In this document: one piece after another, positions 54,710-64,000 of the stretch
How positions within the stretch are numbered: the stretch's first letter is position 1
Layout: the number at the start of each line of letters is the position of its first letter
NCBI GenBank assembly: GCA_002733765.1
Contig: NVWU01000014.1
Coordinates: 66,608-130,607, forward strand
DNA length: 64,000 bases
Reading direction: 5' to 3'
From: Colwellia sp.
GTDB lineage: Bacteria > Pseudomonadota > Gammaproteobacteria > Enterobacterales > Alteromonadaceae
The notes under the pieces: generated by a model
Databases searched by the model: none
The model's input: the letters and a program-made list of their open reading frames with translations, nothing else
What the model was told of the DNA's origin: nothing
Made by a program: the position numbers and the translations under genes

Positions 54710-56665
54710 TTATTTAATAAGGAGCTTTTCTAAAGGGAGCCTTATTGAGCGAGACTTCGGTAATTCACTTCTGCCAACACGGCCTAAGAAAAAAGTATTT
54801 TCAGCGTTTTTAACTATTTTTTCAAACATTACTTTACCTTTTTTAGCATTTTTAATGACAGATTCATCTGCGGCAAAGTGAATGTTGTTGGTAAGGTATT
54901 TTGAAAATATAACAGGAGTTTGCTCAGGCTGAAAGCCAAGCCCTAACCTTGCTGAGGTTAGCCAGAATCGCTGTAAAACACGGCCCGCTGCTATATATTC
55001 TTCGGTAGTCGTGATAGGTTTTTCTGTTTGCAGTGCAAAATGAGCACAACTCTTTAAACTAGGGATGAAATCTAATTGAATACGAGGCATGACAGTGCCA
55101 GCAAGGTATTTATTAGCAAATTCTATTCTGCTCCAGCTATGAAACATCCATTGCATTACGCGGGCGGTAACCCAGTCTACACCCAAAGCTTGTTCAGGGA
55201 TCTTCGTTTCACTGAATTGAGATTTCCATTCAATAATTTCTTTATGGACAGAAAATGCTTCTTTCATGGTTAAGCGAGTTTTAGCGTTAGTAAAATTAAG
55301 CTTTGCAATAGCCAGTTTTTGATCGAATGATTCAAACCACTGTAGAGTAAACCCTGGATCTAAAGCCCCCTCTAATTCTGTTTTCTCTGTTAGCGTTAGT
55401 TTTCGTGTACCCATTGCTCTTCTTTGTACTGCTCTGGTTTTTATGTAAGGTAATAAAGAGCTTTCAGTAATATGATTATCTGCTTCTAAGGTAACGGATA
55501 ATTTCAAACACTCGTCATTAGAAGTATCACTTTCAACATGTGCTTTTAAATTAAATTTGCTAGCAGCAATGTCAATCGTCTCAAGCAATATTCCGTGTGC
55601 TAAATGACTTGAGTGACCGTCTAAATCGTAAACAACATCTCGCCTTGTGTCAGTAGCATGTATAACAAATGAGGTGTCATTAATGAGTTCAAATCGCCAA
55701 CATTGTGCGTTATCTCCACTGGGAGCCCATCTTGCATAGTCAAGTACTTGCTCTGCAATAGTTAGGTTTTTAGTGTCTGCTATTTTGGTATTATTCATGT
55801 TGGCATTATCAAGCAACATCTTTTTTCCCAGAGTGAAGGCTAAACGTTGAAGAGGGTTTTTATAACCCCCAGGACGCCAAGTCTTTTTAAATTGATTGGT
55901 GTATGCATCAAAATGTAATCCCCATGGTACATTAAGTATGTCACCTCTATTTAATAATATTTTAGCCACTTGTGAACCGGCAACACCTGAAGCTAATTGG
56001 CAGCCCATCATAGTAGATGGCCCTTTTTTATTGGCTAAATCAAGCTTTGAGGGATCAACTAAGTATGATTTTTGTAGGGCAGCGGGAGTTAAGCCAATAA
56101 AAAACTTTAAATATTGCTCATTCTCTGTGAAGCCTTCTAATCCAAAGTATTCTTCAAATGTCATTTTACCGGGTAAAAAATTTAAATAAGCTGTACCCAT
56201 GCCTATAGGAGCAGCAGTGGTTGCAGGAATACCTTTTTCGGCACAGTGTTTAAATACAACTCTTCGGGCTGTTAAAGCAAAAAAATCTAAAGAGTCAACA
56301 TAGCAGTCGACACCTTCTAAGAATTCTTCAGTATTATTAGCATCAATGCCATCGGGAAATACTTTAATGTCGACTTCTGGGTTTATCGCTTTGGCCATAT
56401 TAACCATGGTGTCTAACTTTTTTACATCGTAGGTATTAATATTGGCACCGGCTTGTCGATTGGTATTCTCACAAGCAAACTCATCAAAATCAGCCAGGTG
56501 GAATTTGGTAATACCTAACCTTATTAAGGTTAGTAAGTGCGAGCCGCCAACGCCTCCCATTCCGGCAATGGCTATTCGTTTAGTTTTTAAAATATGTTGC
56601 TCTGATTCACTAAACCAACCTATATTGCGAGAAAAAGCTAAATCATAATCAAATTGCTGAGTCAT
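54710..56665 (-). CDS. ThiF/E1-like adenylyltransferase fused to a nitroreductase-like domain
   Basis: 651 residues in two parts. The N-terminal part (about 1-275) is a ThiF/MoeB/E1-like domain: IAIAGMGGVGGSHLLTLIRL (nucleotide loop, about 31), FHLADFDEFACENTNRQAGA (Asp and Arg that contact ATP), then DCYVDSLDFFAL. I see no paired CxxC zinc site. The C-terminal part (about 305-630) is nitroreductase-like: DYARWAPSGDNAQCWRFELI is the FMN-binding start, and GRVLQRFWLTSARLGLGFQP is the late flavin-side motif. It lies 23 bp after the exosortase-associated acyltransferase gene, so the two are co-transcribed. By family it could adenylate a carboxylate and then reduce or oxidise the product. The real substrate is unknown. 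Confidence 0.85.
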   Translation of the reverse strand: MTQQFDYDLAFSRNIGWFSESEQHILKTKRIAIAGMGGVGGSHLLTLIRLGITKFHLADFDEFACENTNRQAGANINTYDVKKLDTMVNMAKAINPEVDIKVFPDGIDANNTEEFLEGVDCYVDSLDFFALTARRVVFKHCAEKGIPATTAAPIGMGTAYLNFLPGKMTFEEYFGLEGFTENEQYLKFFIGLTPAALQKSYLVDPSKLDLANKKGPSTMMGCQLASGVAGSQVAKILLNRGDILNVPWGLHFDAYTNQFKKTWRPGGYKNPLQRLAFTLGKKMLLDNANMNNTKIADTKNLTIAEQVLDYARWAPSGDNAQCWRFELINDTSFVIHATDTRRDVVYDLDGHSSHLAHGILLETIDIAASKFNLKAHVESDTSNDECLKLSVTLEADNHITESSLLPYIKTRAVQRRAMGTRKLTLTEKTELEGALDPGFTLQWFESFDQKLAIAKLNFTNAKTRLTMKEAFSVHKEIIEWKSQFSETKIPEQALGVDWVTARVMQWMFHSWSRIEFANKYLAGTVMPRIQLDFIPSLKSCAHFALQTEKPITTTEEYIAAGRVLQRFWLTSARLGLGFQPEQTPVIFSKYLTNNIHFAADESVIKNAKKGKVMFEKIVKNAENTFFLGRVGRSELPKSRSIRLPLEKLLIK

Positions 56666-56688
56666 AGTATTCCACTTATACTTATTTG

Positions 56689-57456
56689 TTAACTATCGGT
56701 AAGATCGGTGTGAGGAAGCAAGAAAAGTTGGCTTTTCAGGTCATTATGAATAACATTGTAGAAATTAATCATTTCTTCGGTTAGTTCTTTAAAAAAATGA
56801 GACCTTTCTAAATAAAACATAGCTCTTCTTCCGTGATAATCTGTTTCATCACCCACTTGTAAAAAAGGCAAACCAAACCGTTTTAAACAACGATTGAGTC
56901 GAGGTTCCATCATTACAAACATGCCTTGATGATTACAAATTTCGGCTAATGCTATTCCTGAAAGGTATAATCCCATTGCTATATTTGGGAAATTACGCCT
57001 TTCGTCTTCAGAGTACACAGTTTTAGGGTCTATTTTTTGTAGTACAAAAGGGATTTTTTTCTCATTATCACGTCTTCTAAATGATTCTAATACAGCTAAT
57101 CGGGATATTTCGCCATAGCCGCCACGAATTAAAGAGCTAGGAAAAATATCAGCTCGAGCACTACTAAGACAATTTTTTTCAAATGGCAAGGGCATGGTTG
57201 CATCATTAGCAGGGGGAATTACTAATCTAATACAGCCGGCATAAGTGTTTGTTCTTTTATGTACTAATAAACAATGAAATGCACAAAAATCATATTCATC
57301 TATTTCCATTTTATTTTTGTTTTCTGGTTCCCAACCAAGTTCTTCACTATATACACCATAGCGAATTTTGAATGCTTCTTGTCTTAATTCTTTCGTGTTT
57401 GCAAATTTAACAGCAAAGTACTGACTAAAGTTGTCAGCAATAGAAAAATCACTCAT
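56689..57456 (-). CDS. PEP-CTERM/exosortase-associated acyltransferase (N-acyl amino acid synthase-like)
   Basis: 255 residues, GNAT-like. FKIRYGVYSEELGWEP (about 28) is the family's opening motif, similar to autoinducer synthases. YAGCIRLVIPP follows, then GEISRLAVLESFRRRDN (about 118) and YLSGIALAEICNHQGMFVMM. Members tested from environmental DNA make long-chain N-acyl amino acids, and the family is linked to exosortase systems. It is the first gene of a two-gene unit with the ThiF-nitroreductase fusion. The 248-bp gap upstream (57457-57704) contains no sigma-54 site or 19-bp box that I can see. Confidence 0.88.
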   Translation of the reverse strand: MSDFSIADNFSQYFAVKFANTKELRQEAFKIRYGVYSEELGWEPENKNKMEIDEYDFCAFHCLLVHKRTNTYAGCIRLVIPPANDATMPLPFEKNCLSSARADIFPSSLIRGGYGEISRLAVLESFRRRDNEKKIPFVLQKIDPKTVYSEDERRNFPNIAMGLYLSGIALAEICNHQGMFVMMEPRLNRCLKRFGLPFLQVGDETDYHGRRAMFYLERSHFFKELTEEMINFYNVIHNDLKSQLFLLPHTDLTDS

Positions 57457-57704
57457 TTTAATTCCATATTAATTTTGTTTTATAAATTAAAAATAATCAC
57501 ACTAAATATAGCAGGAAACTCTTTTTGTTCCTCGTTTTTTAAGATCTTATTTGAAAGATGTCTTTGGGATAATAGTAATATATTATCTTTATAATCAGGT
57601 AACATCAACGATGATATCGCTGATAAAGTAAAGAAAATTTTAAGTATTCAGTTTAGTTATATGAAAAAGAAAAAGAACAAGTTAGCTACAACTAATTGTC
57701 ATAT

Positions 57705-58709
57705 TTATTGATAGAAACCTTTGTACCACTGTACAAATTGTTCTACACCCTTTTCAATGCTCATTGATGGCTTATATTTAGTTACGGCAAATAGGTCGTC
57801 AACATCGGCATAGGTTTGATACACATCGCCCGGTTGCATTGGCATTAGATTTTTATTAGCAGTAAGGCCAAGAGAGTTTTCTAAAGATTGAATGAAATTG
57901 AGGAGTTTGACCGGATTACCATTGCCGATATTAAATATTTTATAGGGTGCAGAGCTGTTTGCTGCAGAAGCTGACTCAACTGACCAATCATTATTTTTTT
58001 GAGGAATAATATCTTGAATTCTAATAATTCCTTCTACGATGTCATCAATATAAGTAAAGTCTCTGCGCATATCGCCATTATTATAAACATCAATGCTCTC
58101 ACCATTTTGTATCGCTTTGGTAAATTTAAATAAAGCCATATCTGGACGACCCCAAGGGCCATAAACAGTAAAGAAGCGCAGACCTGTGGTCGGGATATTA
58201 TACAAATGGGAATAAGTATGTGACATTAATTCATTAGATTTTTTAGTGGCAGCATACAATGAAATCGGATGATCTACGCTATCAGACGTTGCAAAAGGTA
58301 CTTTGCTATTTAAGCCATACACCGAACTTGATGAGGCATAAACTAAATGTTGCACGTCATTGTTTCGACAACCTTCTAATATGGTTAAGTGACCAACAAG
58401 ATTTGAATCGGCATAGGCCATAGGGTTATCTATGGAATAACGAACCCCTGCTTGTGCAGCCAAATGTATTACGCGATCAAATTTTTCTTGTGAAAATAAT
58501 TGTGCAATACCTTCACGATCAGCTAAATCTAGCTTGATAAAGGTAAACAATGTGTATTTTTTTAGGCCCTCTAAACGTGCTAATTTAAGGTTAACGTCAT
58601 AATAGTCATTAAGGTTATCAATACCGATAACATCATGCCCTTGTTCGCATAAACGCTGTACTACATGAAAGCCAATAAAGCCGGCTGCGCCCGTAACTAA
58701 AAATTTCAT
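57705..58709 (-). CDS. NAD-dependent UDP-sugar epimerase (UDP-glucuronate 4-epimerase-like)
   Basis: A 334-residue extended short-chain dehydrogenase. It has the Rossmann start FLVTGAAGFIGFHVVQRLCE, a catalytic Ser/Tyr/Lys set (VYASSSSVYG, SLYAATKKSNELM) and GLRFFTVYGPWGRPDMALFK. The length and the GPWGRPDMA motif fit UDP-glucuronate 4-epimerases, which make UDP-galacturonate. The ugd gene, encoding the enzyme that supplies UDP-glucuronate, lies directly upstream (102-bp gap) on the same strand, which supports this. AGGA precedes the ATG. Confidence 0.88.
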   Translation of the reverse strand: MKFLVTGAAGFIGFHVVQRLCEQGHDVIGIDNLNDYYDVNLKLARLEGLKKYTLFTFIKLDLADREGIAQLFSQEKFDRVIHLAAQAGVRYSIDNPMAYADSNLVGHLTILEGCRNNDVQHLVYASSSSVYGLNSKVPFATSDSVDHPISLYAATKKSNELMSHTYSHLYNIPTTGLRFFTVYGPWGRPDMALFKFTKAIQNGESIDVYNNGDMRRDFTYIDDIVEGIIRIQDIIPQKNNDWSVESASAANSSAPYKIFNIGNGNPVKLLNFIQSLENSLGLTANKNLMPMQPGDVYQTYADVDDLFAVTKYKPSMSIEKGVEQFVQWYKGFYQ

Positions 58710-58811
58710 TTCTGCTTCCTAAGATTATTTATTAAGTTACTAGTTTTGAGCAACGAAAACACCGTGTTAAACGTGTGGTGGATTAGCTACTGTAACTTTT
58801 CTACTCGTGGC

Positions 58812-60155
58812 TTAAGTGGCTTTTCTAATACTCTCACCACGGCCAATACCGTAATAGGCGAAGCCACGTTCTTTAAGTAAGATTGGATCATATAAGTTAC
58901 GACCGTCAATTATTACTTTGTGAGTTAATGCTTTAGCTATTAAGTCAAAATCTGGTGCTCTAAACTGGCTCCACTCGGTACAAACTACCAAGGCATCTGC
59001 ACCATTTAAGGCTGACTCTTTAGTACCAACTAACGATAAACCGTCTCGTGAACCATATATGCGTTGGCATTCTTCCATTGCTTCAGGATCATAAGCCTGT
59101 ACTTTTGCACCGACTTGCCAAAGAGCTTCCATTAATACCATTGCTGATGCTTCGCGCATATCATCGGTTTGTGGTTTAAATGATAAACCCCAAACGGCAA
59201 TGGTTTTACCTTTTAAGTCATTATTAAAATAGGCGTTTAAGTTTTTAAATAATTTTTGCTTTTGTGCATAGTTTACTGATTCAACCGCTTCCAATAAGGC
59301 CGGTTTATAATCAATACCATGGGCTGTACGTACTAAGGCTTGCACGTCTTTAGGAAAACATGAGCCCCCATAACCACAGCCTGGGTAAATAAACTGATAA
59401 CCAATGCGAGAATCTGAGCCAATACCGTGGCGCACCGCTTCTATATCAGCACCTAATAATTCAGCGAGATTAGACATTTCGTTCATAAAACTAATTTTGG
59501 TTGCTAACATGCAGTTAGCTGCATATTTAGTTAATTCAGCAGAGCGCACATCCATGAAAATCATTCGATCATGGTTGCGGTTAAAAGGGGCATATAATTC
59601 ACGCATTGCTGTTTGTGCCAACTCACTTTCTGTACCCACTATAATACGATCGGGCTTCATACAATCACTAACGGCAGCCCCTTCTTTGAGAAACTCAGGA
59701 TTTGATACCACATTAAAATCAATAGTGAGTTTACGTGATGTCAGTACCTCAGCAATTTTTGCTGATACTTTATCGGCAGTACCCACGGGAACGGTTGATT
59801 TGTTAATAATGAACTTAGGGGAGTTCATATAAGTTGCAATAGTTTCAGCTACAGCAATAACGTATTTTAAATCAGCTGAGCCGTCTTCATCAGGAGGAGT
59901 ACCAACAGCAATAAATTGCATTTGACCATGTTCAATACCGGCTTTAGCATCCGTAGTGAAGTTTAGTTGACCACTTTTGTAAGTTGCCTCGACTAAAGGG
60001 GTTAAACCTGGCTCATAAATAGGGATTAAGCCCTTTTTAAGGTTATCAACTTTTGTTTGATCTATGTCTACACATAGCACATCATGACCAACAGAGGCTA
60101 ATACAGCCGCTTGCACTAAACCAACATAACCAATACCAAAAACGGTAACTTTCAT
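58812..60155 (-). CDS. ugd: UDP-glucose 6-dehydrogenase
   Basis: 447 residues. NAD-binding [20 protein letters not shown] is followed by [47 protein letters not shown], the catalytic Cys in [19 protein letters not shown] (about 265) and a C-terminal Rossmann part with [20 protein letters not shown]. It oxidises UDP-glucose to UDP-glucuronate in two steps. AAGGGAAAG precedes the ATG. It is divergent from manC; the gap between must contain both promoters. Confidence 0.95.
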   Translation of the reverse strand: MKVTVFGIGYVGLVQAAVLASVGHDVLCVDIDQTKVDNLKKGLIPIYEPGLTPLVEATYKSGQLNFTTDAKAGIEHGQMQFIAVGTPPDEDGSADLKYVIAVAETIATYMNSPKFIINKSTVPVGTADKVSAKIAEVLTSRKLTIDFNVVSNPEFLKEGAAVSDCMKPDRIIVGTESELAQTAMRELYAPFNRNHDRMIFMDVRSAELTKYAANCMLATKISFMNEMSNLAELLGADIEAVRHGIGSDSRIGYQFIYPGCGYGGSCFPKDVQALVRTAHGIDYKPALLEAVESVNYAQKQKLFKNLNAYFNNDLKGKTIAVWGLSFKPQTDDMREASAMVLMEALWQVGAKVQAYDPEAMEECQRIYGSRDGLSLVGTKESALNGADALVVCTEWSQFRAPDFDLIAKALTHKVIIDGRNLYDPILLKERGFAYYGIGRGESIRKAT

Positions 60156-60462
60156 TCTTTCCCTTAACTATTTTTAACTAAATAATATTATGGCTAAATA
60201 TACCCTTTTCTCACTTTTTTTCCAACTTAAAGGCAGAAATTATTTACCCGTGAATTGTCATAAATTAACATGTTAAGCAATAATTGTTTATACGTTCTAA
60301 TCTGCAAAAATTGCGTGGGCAACAGTTTTACTTTATTTTTTACGACCTGAATAATTATAAACTAATCGTATTTAATAAGGTTACTGTACTTGCAGGATTG
60401 TCGAAACATTTCCTATGGCTTATGATGGCAGCATCAGCTTGTTATTTTTTAATGGAACCTAA
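60156..60462. promoter_or_regulatory. 307-bp divergent promoter region between ugd and manC
   Basis: It contains no believable gene. TTGTCA at 60255-60260 is a possible -35 element facing manC, but no convincing -10 sits at the right distance. No JUMPstart/ops element, sigma-54 site or 19-bp box was found. Confidence 0.4.
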
Positions 60463-61905
60463 ATGAACGCTAATAATATTATCCCCGTTATCATGTGTGG
60501 TGGTAGTGGCACACGTCTTTGGCCGTTATCTCGCGCGCAATTTCCGAAACAATTTTTACCACTGGTTCATGACACTAGCATGTTGCAAGATACCTTAGCT
60601 CGCTTACCTAGTCAGCATCAAGCGCCAGTGTTTATTTGTAATGAAGATCATCGTTTTTTAGTGGCAGAGCAGGTTAAACAAGTTGACTGCGCTAAAGCGA
60701 CAATTTTACTTGAGCCTAAAGGGCGAAATACTGCGCCAGCTGTTGCATTAGCAGCATTAAATGCGTTAACCGATAATGACGATGCTTTGTTATTGGTCTT
60801 AGCGGCAGATCACGTCATTAAAGAGACGAAAAAATTTCACCAAGCGGTTAGTGTGGCAACTGTTGCGGCAGAACAAGGTAAATTGGTTACTTTTGGTATT
60901 GTACCAACCCATGCTGAAACGGGTTATGGCTATATACAAAAAGGCAGTAAACAAGAGGAGCAGCAAGAAAGCCAACAAGGTGATGATATATACCGAGTAG
61001 CAAAATTTGTTGAAAAACCTAACGCTGAAATAGCACAAGGCTATTTAGATTCAGGCGACTATTTATGGAATAGCGGTATGTTTCTCTTTAAAGCTAGCCG
61101 CTATTTAGAAGAATTAGAAAAATTTAGACCAGATATTTTATCTGCCTGTAGAGCGTCAATGGCAAAAGTAGAAAAAGATCTAGACTTCACTCGTCCTGAC
61201 AAAGAGTCATTTTTACAATGTGCTGATGAGTCTATTGATTATGCGGTAATGGAAAAAACAGCCGATGCAGTTGTGGTACCTTTAGATGCAGGTTGGAGCG
61301 ATGTTGGCTCTTACTCCGCACTTTGGGAAGTGTGCCAGCAAGATGCTCAGCATAATGTGATTAAGGGTGATGTTATTGCTCACGATACTAGTAATAGCTA
61401 TATCCACAGTCAAAATAAATTGATAACTACACTGGGTGTCGATAATTTGGTGATAATTGATACTCCAGATGCGGTGTTAATTGCGAATAAAGATAAAGTT
61501 CAAAATGTTAAAGAGATTGTTAATGAGCTTAAAGCCAAACAACGCACTGAAAGTATCATTCATCGTGAAGTGTATCGTCCGTGGGGTAAATACGACAGTG
61601 TTGATAACGGTGAACGCTTTCAAGTAAAGCGCATTACGGTTAATCCGGGCGCTAAACTTTCAGTGCAAATGCATCATCATAGAGCCGAACATTGGATTAT
61701 TGTTTCAGGCACAGCAAAAATCACCCTTGATGAGAAAACCTTCCTGTTAAGTGAAAATCAGTCTACTTATATTCCGATTGGCGTTGTTCATGCGTTAGAA
61801 AACCCAGGAAAGTTACCATTAGAGATGATTGAGGTACAATCGGGTAGCTATTTAGGTGAAGACGATATTGTCCGTTTTGAAGATCGCTATGGAAGAGCAA
61901 AATAA
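60463..61905 (+). CDS. manC: Mannose-1-phosphate guanylyltransferase / mannose-6-phosphate isomerase
   Basis: A 480-residue bifunctional enzyme. The GDP-mannose pyrophosphorylase part (1-345) starts [20 protein letters not shown] and has [20 protein letters not shown]. The C-terminal cupin part (about 365-480; [51 protein letters not shown]) is the type II phosphomannose isomerase with its metal-binding His residues. It makes GDP-mannose for EPS. It overlaps manB by 1 bp (TAATG), so the two are co-translated. Confidence 0.95.
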   Translation: MNANNIIPVIMCGGSGTRLWPLSRAQFPKQFLPLVHDTSMLQDTLARLPSQHQAPVFICNEDHRFLVAEQVKQVDCAKATILLEPKGRNTAPAVALAALNALTDNDDALLLVLAADHVIKETKKFHQAVSVATVAAEQGKLVTFGIVPTHAETGYGYIQKGSKQEEQQESQQGDDIYRVAKFVEKPNAEIAQGYLDSGDYLWNSGMFLFKASRYLEELEKFRPDILSACRASMAKVEKDLDFTRPDKESFLQCADESIDYAVMEKTADAVVVPLDAGWSDVGSYSALWEVCQQDAQHNVIKGDVIAHDTSNSYIHSQNKLITTLGVDNLVIIDTPDAVLIANKDKVQNVKEIVNELKAKQRTESIIHREVYRPWGKYDSVDNGERFQVKRITVNPGAKLSVQMHHHRAEHWIIVSGTAKITLDEKTFLLSENQSTYIPIGVVHALENPGKLPLEMIEVQSGSYLGEDDIVRFEDRYGRAK

Positions 61906-63308
61906 TGACGGAATTAACTTGTTTCAAAGCTTACGATATTCGCGGCAAACTTGGCGATGAACTAAACACTGATATTGCCTATCGCATTGGTCGTGCTTTT
62001 GCGCAACACACAAAAGCTAAAAAAGTAGTGGTAGGCGGAGATATTCGCCTTACCAGTGAAGAACTGAAGTTAGCACTCGCTAACGGCTTAATGGATGGTG
62101 GTTGTAATGTTATTGATTTAGGTTTGTCCGGCACAGAGCATATTTACTTTGCTACTAGCCACCTAAATTGTGATGGTGGTATTGTTGTTACCGCTAGTCA
62201 TAACCCTATTGATTACAATGGCATGAAATTAGTACGAGAGAACTCTAAACCTATCAGTGGTGATACCGGTCTCTTCGATATTAAAGTCTTGGCAGAGCAA
62301 AACAACTTTAGTGATATTGAACATAAAGGTCAACTGAGCTGTTATGATATTACTAAGGCTTATACCGCGCATTTATTAACTTATATTAATACTGACAACT
62401 TTTCTCCATTAGGCTCTTCATTAGGCAAGGTATTAAAATTAGTGGTCAATGCCGGTAACGGCACTGCAGGCCCCGCACTTGATGCCATTGAAGCAGCTTT
62501 TAATCAATTAAACGTGCCCATTGAATTTATTAAAGTGCATCACCAGCCCGATGGTAATTTCCCTAATGGCATCCCCAATCCACTGTTAGTTGAAAATAGA
62601 GCAGCCACAAGTGATGCTGTTATTAAGCATAAAGCGGATATGGGTATTGCTTGGGATGGCGACTTTGATCGCTGTTTCTTCTTTGATGAACGAGGAGAGT
62701 TTATTGAAGGTTACTATATTGTCGGCTTGTTGGCGGAAAATTTTTTAGCTAAGTCGGTAAAGGCTAATACTCCACCACAAAAAATCATTCATGATCCGCG
62801 CTTAACGTGGAATACTATCGATATTGTTGAGCAAAGTGGTGGTCAAGCCATTCAAAGTAAAACTGGACATGCTTTTATCAAAGAGCGTATGCGTAGTGAA
62901 GACGCTATTTATGGCGGTGAAATGAGTGCTCATCATTATTTTCGCGATTTTTTCTACTGTGATAGCGGTATGATCCCATGGTTATTAATTGCTGAGTTGG
63001 TGTGTTTGCATCAACAGCCTTTATCTAGCTTAGTAAAAGCGCGTATTGAAGCGTATCCATCATCAGGTGAAATTAATTATAAACTTGCGGATCCTAAAAA
63101 AGCTATCGATAGAGTGTTTGAAAATTATCAAGCAGTTGCGCAAGTGATAGACAAAACTGATGGCATTAGTATGGAATTCGGCAATTGGCGCTTTAATTTA
63201 CGTAGTAGTAATACTGAGCCAGTAGTACGTTTAAATGTTGAATCTAAAGGTGATAAAGCATTAATGCAAGAGAAAACTCAAGAAGTATTAGCATTGTTAT
63301 TACAGTAA
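61905..63308 (+). CDS. manB: Phosphomannomutase / phosphoglucomutase
   Basis: A 467-residue alpha-D-phosphohexomutase. [20 protein letters not shown] starts it; the phosphoserine loop is [17 protein letters not shown] (about 93), the metal loop [16 protein letters not shown] (about 245), the sugar-specificity loop [10 protein letters not shown] (about 330) and the phosphate-binding end [15 protein letters not shown]. It interconverts mannose-6-phosphate and mannose-1-phosphate, and often glucose phosphates, feeding ManC. Confidence 0.95.
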   Translation: MTELTCFKAYDIRGKLGDELNTDIAYRIGRAFAQHTKAKKVVVGGDIRLTSEELKLALANGLMDGGCNVIDLGLSGTEHIYFATSHLNCDGGIVVTASHNPIDYNGMKLVRENSKPISGDTGLFDIKVLAEQNNFSDIEHKGQLSCYDITKAYTAHLLTYINTDNFSPLGSSLGKVLKLVVNAGNGTAGPALDAIEAAFNQLNVPIEFIKVHHQPDGNFPNGIPNPLLVENRAATSDAVIKHKADMGIAWDGDFDRCFFFDERGEFIEGYYIVGLLAENFLAKSVKANTPPQKIIHDPRLTWNTIDIVEQSGGQAIQSKTGHAFIKERMRSEDAIYGGEMSAHHYFRDFFYCDSGMIPWLLIAELVCLHQQPLSSLVKARIEAYPSSGEINYKLADPKKAIDRVFENYQAVAQVIDKTDGISMEFGNWRFNLRSSNTEPVVRLNVESKGDKALMQEKTQEVLALLLQ

Positions 63309-63376
63309 TGTAAGTTGTTAAGTGACGAGTAATAAAAGTATCAAGTAATGATTAAATCTCAATATAGGGAAATTAA

Positions 63377-64000
63377 ATGAATTTTTTAAAATCAATAGTT
63401 TGTGCCAGTGTTATTTTGGCGGTATCTGCTTGTGGCAATAATGAAACAGCGCAAACACATCTTGTACAAGCAGAAAAATTATTAACTGAGAAACAAAATT
63501 CATCGGCAATTATAGCATTAAAAAATGCGATTAAATTAGATGGGAAAAATGGTAAAGCGAGATTTTTACTTGGTCGTTTGTATCTAGCCTCAGGTGATAG
63601 TTTTAGTGCAGTGAAAGAATTAGAGCGGGCGTTGGAATTTAAGTATGATGCTAATAAAGCACTGCCTTTGCTTGCTCGTGCTTATATGTTAACCGAATCC
63701 GATGATGATATTTTTTCACTTGAACAAGAGGCTGAGTCATTAACTCAAGCAAGTAAAATACAGTTTTTAGCTTATAAAACCATTGCGGCTTTACGAGGGG
63801 ATAACGAAAAGCTTGCAAGTGAAACTGTTGCGATAGCGCTGTCGATATCAAACGTCGATCGCTATAGTTTGTTGGCAAATGCCTATTTAGAATTTGCTAA
63901 TAAAAATACTGCTCATGCAGCGGCTTTGGTAGTACGAATTTTAACAGCAACACCTGACAATGCTGATGCACTCATGCTGCAAGGACAAGTTGCTATAGTT
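63377..64000 (+). CDS. PrsT-like TPR lipoprotein, cut by the window end
   Basis: 208 codons are visible. A lipoprotein signal (LKSIVCASVILAVSAC) is followed by the PrsT opening AEKLLTEKQNSSAIIALKNA and ARFLLGRLYLASGDSFSAVK, then more TPR units. It is the fourth PrsT-type protein in the window and the second with a true lipobox. AGGGAAATTAA precedes the ATG. It lies 68 bp after manB on the same strand. Its C-terminus is outside the window. Confidence 0.85.
   Translation, partial: MNFLKSIVCASVILAVSACGNNETAQTHLVQAEKLLTEKQNSSAIIALKNAIKLDGKNGKARFLLGRLYLASGDSFSAVKELERALEFKYDANKALPLLARAYMLTESDDDIFSLEQEAESLTQASKIQFLAYKTIAALRGDNEKLASETVAIALSISNVDRYSLLANAYLEFANKNTAHAAALVVRILTATPDNADALMLQGQVAIV

Noticed and set aside
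60284-60466. 60-codon open frame before manC
   Set aside because: No ribosome site, overlaps the manC start, no recognisable protein; it lies in the divergent promoter gap.
1-64000. CRISPR arrays, tRNA, rRNA, riboswitches, prophage
   Set aside because: I saw no regular repeat-spacer pattern, no tRNA-like cloverleaf with CCA, no rRNA motifs and no phage genes.

Overview
The window comes from an AT-rich (by eye roughly 35% G+C) Gram-negative bacterium. Lipoprotein signals, an outer-membrane Wza-type exporter, a sigma-54 enhancer-binding regulator and Colwellia/Thalassotalea-like protein sequences suggest a marine gammaproteobacterium of the order Alteromonadales. That placement is inferred from sequence style; no rRNA or tRNA gene is present. 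Almost the whole window is one exopolysaccharide (EPS) and exosortase A (XrtA)/PEP-CTERM locus. Its right end supplies nucleotide-sugar precursors.

Layout. 1-9.4 kb: the response regulator PrsR, two PEP-CTERM substrate proteins and two very large secreted TPR proteins. 9.5-15.4 kb (minus strand): the XrtA-associated EPS export machine, consisting of an ExeA-like ATPase, outer-membrane beta-barrel, tyrosine autokinase, Wzz-like chain-length protein and Wza-like export lipoprotein. It is divergent from the priming sugar transferase at 15.6-17.0 kb. 17.0-36.0 kb (minus strand): a long, tightly packed assembly operon with deacetylases, glycosyltransferases, serine-acetyltransferase-like, PaaK-like ligase, SGNH hydrolase, acyltransferase 3, Wzy/O-ligase, a 1369-residue lipoprotein, a Wzx flippase and a GNAT/FemAB-like protein. 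36.0-38.2 kb: a decaying stretch with a broken sulfotransferase and a broken glycosyltransferase. 38.2-47.6 kb: further glycosyltransferases, an EEP-family membrane protein, and a secreted protein paralogous to the middle of the 1369-residue lipoprotein. 47.6-48.6 kb: a scar holding a truncated secreted gene, an IS3 remnant and an rmlA remnant. 48.6-54.3 kb: exosortase A fused to EpsI, the PrsT TPR lipoprotein and a third PEP-CTERM protein. 54.7-57.5 kb: a ThiF-nitroreductase fusion with an exosortase-associated N-acyltransferase. 57.7-63.3 kb: UDP-sugar epimerase, UDP-glucose dehydrogenase, ManC and ManB. At the right edge is the start of another PrsT-like lipoprotein.

How it works together. 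UDP-glucuronate/UDP-galacturonate and GDP-mannose precursors feed a set of glycosyltransferases that build a repeat unit on a lipid primed by the EpsB-type transferase. Wzx flips the unit, the Wzy/O-ligase polymerises or ligates it, and the Wzz/kinase/Wza set exports it. Exosortase A processes secreted PEP-CTERM proteins, whose genes appear to be controlled by PrsR and sigma-54. All three PEP-CTERM genes carry a GG-N10-GC promoter. All three also carry a shared 19-bp box (consensus TGTCAGTAAATTTTACACT) lying 61, 72 and 70 bp upstream of the -24 element. Each PEP-CTERM gene sits next to a large PrsT-type TPR gene.

Most notable for follow-up: the box/promoter regulon; the pairing of PEP-CTERM genes with TPR genes; a carbohydrate-active-looking domain shared by the proteins at 28947-33056 and 46094-47623; the acyltransferase plus ThiF-nitroreductase pair; three REPIN-like double hairpins flanking glycosyltransferase cassettes; and several decayed sugar-modification genes that suggest recent change in EPS structure.
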